NCBI GenBank assembly: GCA_017654935.2
Contig: CM065680.1
Location: 36,025,155 to 36,089,154, forward strand
Length of the DNA stretch: 64,000 bases
Origin: Phymorhynchus buccinoides
Taxonomy: Eukaryota > Mollusca > Gastropoda > Neogastropoda > Raphitomidae
Direction of reading: 5' to 3'
Shown here: positions 35,141 through 45,980 of the stretch, in pieces
Layout of the letters: every line of letters begins with the position of its first letter
Position numbering within the stretch: the first letter of the stretch is position 1
Notes under the pieces: generated by a model
What the model saw: the letters and a program-made list of their open reading frames with translations, nothing else
Told to the model about the DNA's origin: nothing
Databases searched by the model: none
Position numbers and translations under genes: made by a program

Positions 35141-35952
35141 GAAGGGTGAACTGGAAATACCCTGTTTATCTGTACTTAGGTTAATGTCAGAAGATGGGAG
35201 AATGAGAGTGCATGTGATTCTGAGAGGAAAGAACAGAAGAACCGTTGGAATATTAAATATGAACGAAAAATGGCATTTTGTATTATGATGAGAGTTATGT
35301 GTGTCAGACCTCTTTTCTGCCATGTTTAATCATTAATCCCCTCACCTCCTACCCCATCCCTCCTCATGATTTTACTGGTAGGGTTAAAAGAGACCATGAA
35401 ACCTCTGTGTTGTAAACGTTTGACATTGTTAAGTTTCTATGTGTTTAAATGTTAAGTTTGTATGTGTACTTTTAAATGCTTTGGTTGTTTTACAATTTCA
35501 TGCCAATCAGGTTGTACCATCAAAATCTGGTCTTCATTTGGACTTCTTGGGCAGATAAGGAAAACATTGAAATATGATTCTGTGACTGATTGTAAGTCAT
35601 TTGTTTTTACTTTTAAGTTTCTTTAGTACATAGATTTCCCCATATACATAAGGCCTAATTTACAGAACAAAACAACCACCAACCAACCAACAAATAAACA
35701 ACCCCCCGATAAAATTAAAAAAAAAGAAGAAAGTATCCAACTTAAACAAGTTTTCCATTGAGTTTGAATGTTGATTAGTTTTGCTTTGATTTTATAAGCT
35801 GTACTGTCCAAAAAAAGAAACATAGGTGTCAAAGAGCTGGAAGGATGTAACTAAACTACGGAAAATGACCACTTGCTTATTTGTTTATTGTGTGCTTTGA
35901 GCGCTAGTCGCATGACCACAGTGGAAATATTTTGGAAAGTATTGAAATTCAA

Positions 35953-35958
35953 AATAAA
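35953..35958 (+). terminator. RRS1: Probable RRS1 polyadenylation signal
   Basis: AATAAA about 810 bases after the RRS1 stop codon, followed by a T-rich/GT region. The same hexamer is at 57413 in the second lap. Earlier usable signals cannot be excluded. Confidence 0.45.
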
Positions 35959-36356
35959 TTATATTCTAAAAAAGTGTGTTTCTTTTTTTAGGGACAATAT
36001 TGTAATGTTTTGTTTTCTTTCATAATACAAATTGGAAAGGGAATGAAACGTTAGGATTTCAAATGAAATTTCGATTGTGATTGTAAACAGTTTCATAATT
36101 TACATTTGAATGAAAAAGACATGGGTGTTTCAACAAAATCCTTGAAAACCTAAAAATCTGGGGCCAAGGGCGGTAAGTCAAATACAGGTGTTCTGTGACT
36201 CCATTTTAAAGAAAGAGACGCAGAGAAGCAAAAGCAGTACATTATTTCAACAGTCAAAACACCGAACGGGAACAGTTGTCACGCATAGAAGTAATTATGT
36301 GTCACAGCGAAAATACCAAAAAAACAGACGTAAGCATGTATAAGTCATAAAAAATA

Positions 36357-36362
36357 TTTATT
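36357..36362 (-). terminator. Candidate distal polyadenylation signal of the channel gene
   Basis: TTTATT on the + strand is AATAAA on the - strand. It is the last one before the RRS1 3' end, and others (for example near 36450) could be used instead. If used, the 3' UTR of the short-tail transcript would be about 4.3 kb and the two genes would end about 400 bases apart. Confidence 0.25.
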
Positions 36363-37075
36363 TCATATTTTAAAAATGGTAAAAGAGAAAAAGGGTAAAT
36401 CTGGTACATGGAACAGATGGGGGATGAGAAGTGTGTAGAAAAGTACTATTTTATTCAGTGAGATTATCACATCAAGAAAACAAACTATATCACTGCACGC
36501 ATTTAAAATCAAAGTCATTGCTTGAGAAAACGTTCACATCAGCAAGCTGAAATGTGTTTCAAAACAAGTCCACAACTATCCAATACTTCAATGCATATAA
36601 ACAAGTCATTGTATAAATGAGACAAAACAAACTCGGCTTTAAACACATAAAAACAGTAGCAGTTTTCATGTTTCAAAAGTTTCTCGTTCTTGTTTAAAAA
36701 GTGAAAATGACCAAAAGACATCTGTACATATCACAGATCAGGGCCCGTGAGAATCAAGTATGTACAACGGGGTTCACATCAGTTGCAACAGTTATGTTTT
36801 CAGAATGAGAAAATGACATGTTAATCACAGGAATGGTACATAAATGGGGCTGATCATCACAAAACGATGGCAAATGGAAAGCAATGTGGTGGTTTTGGTT
36901 GGGTGATGAAGGGGTATATAAAGAAACAAACAAGACTGTGCAGAACACTTCGGACTGCACAGTATATTTTTCAATAAGCGTATCAATTCTCACACAGATA
37001 GATATGTGTGTACAGATATACACACCGACTGACACACACACACATGCAGTTTGCATACATTTACACAAACACACA

Positions 37076-37077
<2 letters not shown>

Positions 37078-37110
<33 letters not shown>
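37078..37110. repeat. (CT)n microsatellite
   Basis: About 15 CT units following CA-rich sequence at 37031-37075. Confidence 0.9.
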
Positions 37111-37113
<3 letters not shown>

Positions 37114-37294
37114 CACTCATGCAGACAAAGTGGGAATCAAACATTGAAAATGCATGATGGACTAAAAGTAACTTCTTGTCTGTCGCATGATCCGATGACA
37201 AACACCAAGTCATGTCAATCCCCATCACCTCTCAAGGAAAGAAAGTACATTCCCATTGTATTAAAATATTTGATGAAAATGAGAAATAGACAAC

Positions 37295-40200
37295 AAGAGA
37301 GAAATGAGTGAAAAAGGACGTAGCCTAAGCACGCATTGCATGACTGATCTGTTAGTATAGTAGGCTACTTTTTATATTTTGTAAATTTTAATGTTTCCAG
37401 AATATATCCTTGGTCATTAAAGCCATATACTGATATAGTCATTACATGAACTGAAATTATGAACATCACCTTTGCATCATGAACCTTTCTGACAAAAAAA
37501 TTTTCATGCCATAAGATATGTTCAGGTGCATTACCCAATACTTGAGCACATGCTTAGGGTGTAATTTAGTCATAGCTCATAGTTTAAGCACAAAGAAACA
37601 AAACAACACAAAAAAGTTACTGAATATTTGAAACAAAACATAAAAACGTTGCTGGATATTTGAAACAAAGTAAAACACAAAACGTTCCAGGTTATTTTAT
37701 GAATCCTACGGTGATTGAAAACTAAGAAATGTAGCTAAGACTCCCTCTCCTACAAATGTTTTGCTTGACATTTTGTGGACGGAATTTATCAGCAGTATGT
37801 CCCAGTTATTATAGACAATATTCCAGCTTTATTCATTATTGTCATGGAAAGCAAGCCCTATACTGACTGTACAGCACAAGTAGATAATCAATGCTTAGGT
37901 GATCATGATTCTTCTGAGATTACTAAATTAATATAACTACTTTTCTTGTGTGGTTCATTCAAGTGCAGAAAGATACCACTGCCATCTTCCCAAGTTACAC
38001 AATCCCTCAATTCCTTCCCTAAAAGTAATGAAAACAAACCCTTAGCATGTCTCACAAAGATACAGTACATGTGAAGTCATGAAAATGGGACAAATGGACT
38101 GAAACGCATGTCCCTGACAAATGTGCCACTGTCTTCTTCTTCTTCTTCGATCGCTCAGACAGTTTCCTGTCAATTACGAGCGCAGATGTGTCATGCTGCC
38201 ATTAATGCGCCTAAGAAATAGGCCCAGCAAGTCCGACTTCGGCTGGAGGAAATCGTTTTGAAAGTCTTTCTTGAAACAAGCGCAGATTCACAATCGTTTG
38301 TGGCGTGCGACAATGTATTGAAATCGAAACATCATTTTAAAGAGCAGCCTCAATTTGAAGTGCAGCCTCGATTTGAAGTGCAGCCTTGATTTGAAGTGTG
38401 ACAATTTTGGACCGACCGACCGACCGACAGACAGACAAAGTGAGTTATAGGTTTGTGGCTTGTGCCACAAACAAAAAGGCAGGGGAATGGACCGGTAAGG
38501 CAGAAAGATAGATGACAGCAAGCAAAGGGAAAAGACAGAGTCAAAGAGAATGACAGATTAGAGGAAGTTACAAGTACAGAAGTACAAAAGACCCCCATCT
38601 TTATATCAATTTAATTTGTTGACATTAAAGCCTCAGATAATGACACTTAAACTGCGATTTAACAAACCAAACATGAATTAACTGAACTCGTGCATAAAAT
38701 TGACCAATATTTTGTGAAAACAAATGTCAAAATCTGAATCAACAGACAATACATGCGTACAATGACATGGACAGAATGAAAAAGTTCACATCAACTTAAT
38801 GAGACGGTAATGGTGCAGAGGAAATTTAAAGGTATGTATCCGTTTTCTTCTTAAATATGTCTCTCACCAATATCACTTTATCCCAAAATGCCTTTATTAC
38901 ATGTGTGCAGACATATTTCAAGTGGTAACAGAGACAACAGAAAAAAAGAGGAATTGTGAAAGAGCTCAGCTCACTGCAGTTAAAAAAAAGTGCTTTGAAT
39001 AAATGAGTCATTGCATTTAAACAGAAACAAAGACAAACGTGATCAGTATTAACAGTTCATGTTGTGCGCACCAAAGAAAGAACCACATTTTGTATATCTA
39101 TGGATCAGACATCCTTGAGATTTCTCAGCTGCTGTTCATTTTCTTTCCTATACATAGCCACAGTAACTTTTGCCTTGACAATAAAAGCAAACATTTATTT
39201 AAAAAAAAGTCACCTTTAATGGAAACCGATGCTAACCAGAAAGAGCTGCAAAGGTACAAGTACACCTACAGTCTAACATCAAAACGTTTGTCAAATTCAA
39301 TCACTGATTTGTTGTTGTTGCTGTTGCCATATCGTCATATGTCCAGAGTCATCCAGATTTACAGAAACTTATAATCACTGCAAACGATACATGATACGAC
39401 ATTGGATTACGTTATAGAGTCAAAATCAGTTTTGTACCAAAGACCTTCATGGCTGAGTAATACATTCTGAATCTAATGTAGCGGGTTTGTGAATGCCTGT
39501 GGTCCAATACTTTAAGGTAATCACTGAAATCAGTCATCCTTGTCTGTGAAAGTAACATGTAATGTAAACTGCCAACAACTGACATGCCCATTAAGATGTC
39601 TCCCAATAACAGGAAGGGCGTCAAGCTGGCTTGTGAAAACAATCTTCCATGATTTAGTTAGCACCTGTTCATATGGGACCCATTCGTTCCCACAATAGCT
39701 GTTGTTTGCTCTGAATAACAAACAAAAGCTTCCAGAAAACAATGTCTTACAATGTTATTTAATAAACATTACGTCAGAGTTTTTGATATTACAATTAAAA
39801 GACTGATACCACACACCTACTGGTAACAATGCCCCTAAGTAATGCACATGATCAAAAACGTTTTAGATTTCAATGCATTAGCATTGCAGTCCAGCTACTA
39901 TAAAATATGAATTAGTGTATTGACTTTCTAAAGAAATCCTAAATGATAAATCAAACATTTGTTTTCTTTTAACTCCATTAAAATCCTACTGATCTGAAGC
40001 TGCTAATTCCTGTATTCAATATTCTTTACATTGTGGCCTCAGTACTACCATGTACTTATATAAAGCAATCATTTTAAGCCATTGGTAAAAACAACAAACA
40101 TGCAATGATTGCAGTAATTCTTTTTTAGAGACATATCAGCTCTGCCCCCCAAATGATACCAGAAGGTGTGTCAATATTTTGGTTTGCTTCTTTATACTGG

Positions 40201-40651
40201 CGCGGCTAGTCACACGTCTGGTGCATGGATAGGACGACAAAGATGATTCAAGATGGATAAGCTTTACCAACCTAACTCACAGTTTGATCAAGTCTGACTC
40301 CGAGTGTAACAAAAAACCCACACCCATTCAATACTGTAATGTGTGTTGAGGTGACATGATTTGAAGCATCTTTTTCATGGATGTACAAAAAATGTGTCCT
40401 CTGCTGTTATTCATGAATATATCGATTATAGCTGCAATTAATCCCTTATCCGTTGCCTCCCAAAAATCAACTTACCAATTATTTTTTATCAAATCCACAT
40501 ATCCACAACAAATGTGTCAGTGTCACTCCTGTCTACTTAACAGGTATAAGAAACATTGGATCCACATTTATTAGCGCCATTCTTGTGACCAGCGGTCAAG
40601 GTAAAACACAATTGATCAGCATTCATATACTTTGTAATGCTACCATCTGAT
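37295..40651. other. Region between RRS1 and the channel stop; probable long channel 3' UTR
   Basis: No coding frame of good composition on either strand. It includes CCGACCGACCGACC at 38411-38425 and an interspersed repeat at 38478-38596. The AT-rich unique sequence next to the short terminal exon fits an extended 3' UTR on the - strand (inference). Confidence 0.4.
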
Positions 40652-40774
40652 TCAAGCTTCTACGTCTGCGCGGGAAGATTTGGCCGACCTTTTCCGTGCT
40701 GGTGCTGCCTGCTGTTGCTGCTGCTTGATCTTCTGGGTAGTATCGTTGTAGCCAAACGGCTGGAAACAAAAAGC
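40652..40774 (-). CDS. slo: Slo/BK channel, alternative short terminal exon
   Basis: On the - strand an acceptor CTGTCTTTCAG is followed by an exon that starts in phase 0, matching the donor at 44792. It reads AFCFQPFGYNDTTQKIKQ, then poly-Gln, AAPARKRSAKSSRADVEA and TGA (40652-40654), 40 residues in all. Joined after LLPTDK it aligns with the LIFCLMQFDHN-type continuation found at the C-terminus of BK channels (family knowledge). The short basic tail ends the cytoplasmic domain. It is mutually exclusive with the exon at 43163-43963 because each has its own stop. Confidence 0.75.
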   Translation of the reverse strand, partial: AFCFQPFGYNDTTQKIKQQQQQAAPARKRSAKSSRADVEA

Positions 40775-43162
40775 CTGAAAGACAGGGGGAAAATGCATTG
40801 GTTATGATAGTCTTGTGTCACTTGCATACGCCTACTATGTTAAAAAATAGTTTAGGGCAGCCAAACAGCGAGTTTTACCATACATAGACATTTTCAAACA
40901 AGAGAAAGAGATAACTGACAATTTCTTTGATACTGACATGTGGACATAAATCATTATAAAGTCATACAAGAGTTCAGCTTCTACGTTTAAAATTATTTTC
41001 AGAGCTTTTGTCTCCCATGAGTGAAATGATAGGGTAGTAAACAGAAATCTAATGAGTCTAAAATGAAAGTATTTATCTAAATAATGATGGTCCTCAGTCA
41101 ACTCAGAAATGTAATTGATGTATAATTTCCAAAGAATGCATTGTTTGAGCATATATTGTTCACAAAACTGCATCTAAATTCGTTACTTTTACACATTCCT
41201 GATTTTAAAAGAAGTTTAGATAAAAAAATAAATAAAATGTTCTGGAACTGAATGACAATCCATAATTATTACAAACTTCAAATAGAATATTCTTCTGTGT
41301 TGTATCATTACAACATATATATATATATATAGAGAGAGAGTTTGTTAGCGTTACCTGCAACTTATGTCACCTTTGTTAGTACATATAGTGCAAATATTTA
41401 TGAGGAACATAATAAAAGTGGTCTGGAAAAAAAAAGAAAATAACCCACCAAAAACTACTGTACAACATTAATCAAAGAAGTTTACATAAGCTGTGTTAAA
41501 TTTGATATTAGAAATAACCTTGTTAGAAGGACACAGGTATCAAACATTAGAAAGTGCAGCATATTGGTGAATGTTCTGTGTTGATTATCTCTGAGAAGGG
41601 AAGAGGTCCCGATTAGTAAACTCTACACCAAAAAGTAATTGAGTTCAATTACAACAAACAAACTACACGACAAGTGCAAAGTGACGTTATTTTATTGACA
41701 CGAGACAAAACAAAACTACTGGATATTTCGGCGAATGCGCCGTTATCAACACAGACAAATAATTAAACAGCAAACAGCAAAAGGAGCAAAAAGCAGGCAA
41801 CAAAAGGAGCAAAAAACCAACAAGATCAAAATAAAAATAAAAATACTTCCCCTCTACAGTCCAATGTGCAAATGAGTTCAATTAGTTACTGTAAAACGCA
41901 TTTTAATGACAAGATGTCCACAATGGTTAGTAAAACCAGGATCGCCAGTTCCCCACTCCTCCCAAAAAGCCAGCAGTCATCCATTGTAACTTCAGAAAAG
42001 ATTACAGGAAACACACACTATAAACCAGAGGGCAGAATTAGCGCATTTAAAACAAATTCCTCGTTACCCCAACATGAAGGACTTGGAGTTGTACTGCAGC
42101 CAGTGATCAGTGGGGGCAGGGGGGGGGGGGGGGGGAGGAGGAAGTTGGGGAAATAGGATCGAGCTTACATTTTTGGTAGCAACAGTTTGGGTATGATTCG
42201 GGGAAGACATGCATAGGGGATCCGAATTACCGACAGGCCCACACATATCCACAAAAGTACAGAAGCAAAACCACTGAGACTATGTAGAATGTTGGGTCAC
42301 ATTTTTGGTTGTTCTGAAATGGGGCAGATTGAGAATGAAGGTGAGGATGGCAATATGTAGTGAGAAAGATAAACATTGACAACAGAGTTCAGAATGTCTT
42401 CAACCTCTGATGGCAAAAACATCGCATAATTCCTAAGCCAGTTGCTTGCTAAAGCTTTAATTCTGTTCCTGGTTTTATTCTGTTTCTCATATGTCATGGA
42501 AATATATTAATCTTCCATAATACGTCTCGGTCACAACAAAGATCAAAAACGAAAAATTCAGAAGAGTAAAATGGGAGCGGGTCCTATGGGATCACCATGC
42601 TTTACAAGCTCTAACGGCTTTTGTGGAAAAGCAGAACTGAATATACTGTTGTTTGATGCAAATACAAACATTCGGGTGCAAATGATAGGCTTGTAATATA
42701 TATGCAACATACTGAACAATCAAACCTAGCAGCTAAGATGCGTAGGACTAGGAGTAGAAACACATGTGGTATTCAGGGGCAGATCAAGCCCTACATGGAT
42801 GGGGATTTGTGGTCTTTATATCTATGCAGCGGCTGTAGATTACCAAGCACAGCAATCACACTTGACAGCCCTGTAGGCCTAAAGGGTGCTGATGATAGTC
42901 CGTAATACCTTCTTATAACTTCTGAGCAATTTTAAATAAAAAGGATTGTGCTCCTATAGTTTTGCAACATGAAGTTAGGGGATGGTTAAATGCGCAAACT
43001 AATGTATAAATGTAACATGGTGGGGATATATGTGCAAATGCGAGAGTAACATGCAAACGTTCTAAAGGTAAAACGAGAGAGACAAAGACAGAGACAGAGG
43101 GATGCACAACGTCACACACTTATTGACGTAGCCATATTTGTCTGTTTCTGCTCTTAACACAC
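40775..43162. other. Intron or 3' UTR between the two channel terminal exons
   Basis: AT-rich. It would be intron for the short isoform and, in its upper part, 3' UTR for the long isoform. A G run lies at 42118-42135 and a short (TA)n/(GA)n at 41313-41340. No additional exon is recognised. Confidence 0.5.
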
Positions 43163-43963
43163 TCAAAACAGACTGATGCTTTTCTTGAAACGCAAACCGG
43201 GAAGCTGATGTACAGTCTGAGAATCAGTGTTTGGATTGATGGGCCTGGACATATTTTTAACTTTCAAGGAAGACAAGCTAGCCTTACGTGGAGCATCCTG
43301 AGGATCACCATATTCCTCATGGTCGTACAGACTCTGAACCAGTGAAGAAGGTTGAGCTCTGGGGGACTCTGGAGAATTGATGCTTTGACTTTTGGATGCT
43401 GATTGTTGAGAACATTTCAGTGAGCGATTCGCAAGGTCTGAACTGGAGGCGCCATTCTCATCATCTCTTGACGCATCAGCAGAGGCGTAAGGACTTTGGC
43501 ATGTCTCCTTTTCAACCGGTGTTAAATCGGCCTCGATGTTCAAAGTTAAGCTGACAGAGCTATTCACGCGATCAGTTTTGTCATGTTCTGTGATGATTGG
43601 GTCATCAGGCAAAGGGGAAGGACCAAAGTATTGTGGGCCATGAGATTTAGATAAATCCGAAGAAGCCCCTGCAGGCAAAACAGAGACAACAGACGATGGG
43701 GGATAGACAGGAGAAGAACAGGGGGATGAGGATTGAACAACAGAGGAGTCGGACTCTTCACAGTCACCGTGTGGGATGGTGATGGGAGGGCGGGTACTAG
43801 GATTAGTCTGAGCAAGTGATGAAGTGGCTACAGAGTCATGCTGCAGTGTGCTTTGTTTGGGAGTGCGGGTCATAGAGGAAAGGGGCACAAGGGAGACACG
43901 TCGATGTTGCTGTGGAACAAAGGGAGCGCATCTTGGGCAGGCGAAGTTGATGAGAACAAAAAG
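43163..43963 (-). CDS. slo: Slo/BK channel, alternative long terminal exon
   Basis: On the - strand, acceptor TTGTTTTCAG then phase 0 LFVLINFACPRCAPFVPQQH, continuing the RYVITNP...LLPTDK exon exactly as FCLMQFD continues it in known BK channels. The exon gives 266 residues to a TGA at 43163. After the first 15 residues the tail is Ser/Pro/Thr-rich and presumably disordered, with an acidic patch (HGDCEESDSS), a DHEEYGDPQD stretch and two basophilic-kinase-like sites (PRKASLSS and RFKKSISLF) near the end. Invertebrate BK genes are known for alternative splicing, but I do not recognise this tail. It is the largest intact non-repeat open frame in the window. Confidence 0.75.
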   Translation of the reverse strand, partial: LFVLINFACPRCAPFVPQQHRRVSLVPLSSMTRTPKQSTLQHDSVATSSLAQTNPSTRPPITIPHGDCEESDSSVVQSSSPCSSPVYPPSSVVSVLPAGASSDLSKSHGPQYFGPSPLPDDPIITEHDKTDRVNSSVSLTLNIEADLTPVEKETCQSPYASADASRDDENGASSSDLANRSLKCSQQSASKSQSINSPESPRAQPSSLVQSLYDHEEYGDPQDAPRKASLSSLKVKNMSRPINPNTDSQTVHQLPGLRFKKSISLF

Positions 43964-44792
43964 CTGAAAACAAGGCAACAACAACCAGATGGCATCACGC
44001 GCACAATACTCTACAACACAGTATAAAAAAAATCAAGAATTCAACATCCATGGATATGACAAGGGAAACACAAAGTAAAGAAGGCGCACAGCATTTGCAA
44101 TTATAATAGAGTTATGCTTAATATTCTGTGGACCACTGACTTCACAGACCATCTGTATGTAATATAAAAATCGCCAGGCAATGAGAATCATGCATTAATT
44201 GTCAATTTTGGGAGGAACCACACAGCTAGACAATTGACGACTAAACTTTATAATGATTAGGCCTAACTATCTTTGAAAACATGATCATTACTTTTAATGT
44301 GATATAGTCCTATCTGTAATCACAAAATGCTAAATTTACTTTTTTCACATTTTTAAATCGTTACACAAAGCAACATTCAACACAAATGCACAATGTTTAC
44401 ATTTGCATGCAGGGAAAGGGAGGAAGTATACAGAAGTCGAAATGACACAGAACCTTTCATGTGAACAATAATGGAATCAAACTACAACAGCATCACACGG
44501 GTAGAAAAAAGCCTCTTAAAAACGTCAAGTTCATGCATAATGGTATAAAGTTACTATTCTAACCATATTTTAAAAAATCCAACCAGCTACAAATAGTTTC
44601 AATTTCTAAAGTTTGCCAACAACAATCAAAACAAAACTTAAAATTAAATCAAATATTCAAACCTTTAACTCCCTCCTCACTTGTGGAATCATACGGTTGC
44701 ACGTGCACATGCACACAACAATGTACATGCTCTGAAAAGAGAGCCAGACACATACATCTCCAATGCCTCCTTTCAACTGATGGCTTTCTTAC
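43964..44792 (-). other. Channel intron before the long terminal exon
   Basis: Bounded by donor GTAAGA (44792 downward) and acceptor TTTTCAG (ending 43964). AT-rich, no other element recognised. Confidence 0.6.
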
Positions 44793-44862
44793 TTTGTCTG
44801 TGGGTAGCAAGGGGAAATCAGCCGTGGGGTTGGTGATGACGTAGCGTTTGGAGGAGGGACTC
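44793..44862 (-). CDS. slo: Slo/BK channel penultimate exon, cut by the duplication breakpoint
   Basis: The - strand codes [20 protein letters not shown] and TDK, ending at donor AAA|GTAAGA in phase 0. KRYVITNP followed by DF-LLPTD is the signature at the end of the second RCK/gating-ring domain of Slo1 (KCNMA1/slowpoke) channels, which are large-conductance calcium- and voltage-gated potassium channels. Upstream of the serines the frame meets TGA at about 44868-44870, because the sequence has already switched to a copy of RRS1 intron 3. The 5' end of the exon and the rest of the gene are not in this window. Confidence 0.78.
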
Positions 44863-45980
44863 TTGCTTCAACGGAAGTACATCTGTGTGCACCTTGGTCC
44901 TTTCTAATCTTGCTTCGCTCCCTGCCTCTGACTTTGGTTTTGTAGTGGTTTGTTGTGGGGAAATCCAGTTGGTGTGGAGAGTTTTTCTATATAAAGTCTA
45001 TATATTAAAAAAAATCTGATCTACCACTTCCTTATGTCTAAACCTGAAGTAAAAACCTGTAATCTTCTTTCATTTCTCCTTTTGTTTATGTATGTTTTGC
45101 TTGTGTGCATGGCTGGAGTGAATTGTGAGTGTTTTTAACAATTCTAAATCGTTGCAATGCAAATGAGTTAATGCGCGAAGTGGGTGATTGTACCACCACA
45201 GGTCCTTTTTTTGTCATCTCATCCGAAAGCATGTATTATTACAATTATTAGTCAAAGAGACAGAGAGGCCATTGCAAATTGTCTTGCTGTCTAGTTTTGA
45301 ATCATTTTTCTGTGATTTAAGATAAAACTTACTGGATAGGTGCATGACTGAGAATTGATTTCATTTCATTCACATTGTTTTGGGGAATTAGCAACATTGA
45401 AAATAGAACAGAAAATCAGCAGCAGTTTCGCTTGCATACATTTATATACAGTGGAATCCGTTTAATTGGCCATCAGATAATCGGCCAAAGCCGCTTAATC
45501 GGCCAATTTCCTCTGGAACAGAATTTTTTCTTCTTAAGCATGTGTTATTTTGTTTGTTTTTACGACCAAAGCTGAAATCTTCAATTTCGCTTTATTGGCC
45601 ACTTTTTCTCTCTAATTTTTCCTCTTTACCCCTTTTTGAGAGGGAGAACAACAGAGGCAGACAAACTGACAACACACTTTGATGTTTACATGGTTGAGTG
45701 TGAAGTTGGAAGGTGAGCTGTTGTCAATTGAAAGACCCTGCATGGCGTTAAAATCACTCAAGAAAACAAAATCATTGTCTTTTACTCGTGCTTCTGTCAA
45801 GTTGTAGGATTAATACTGGTCCCAAAAGTGGCCGATTAAGCGGATTCCACTGTACAATGAAATGCCAATTAAATTATTATCATTTCGTTATTATTTATTG
45901 CCAACTCAACGATTGCATCAAAAGTAGTTTTGGTGAGGTAAATGAGCTAAATGATTCACATTTTGGTTTCGTTTTTCCAG

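Larger units (their letters stand above)
23187..37294 (+). repeat. Duplicated block, first lap
   Basis: Nearly everything from RRS1 intron 3 to 1.3 kb beyond the RRS1 polyadenylation signal recurs at 44863-58755 in the same orientation. Identity is very high in exons and introns alike. Differences include a 14-bp deletion near 23248, a 181-bp deletion within the MITE at 23791, one extra 18-bp unit in exon 10, and scattered SNPs and homopolymer changes. Confidence 0.95.

Noticed and set aside
43564..43815. 83-codon frame overlapping the long channel exon
   Set aside because: It is a shifted-frame shadow of the 43163-43963 exon, which has the splice phase and homology support.
44874..45980. 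Separate gene upstream of the second RRS1 copy
   Set aside because: Sequence is a copy of RRS1 intron 3 (23187-24503) with the same MITE; no new coding text.
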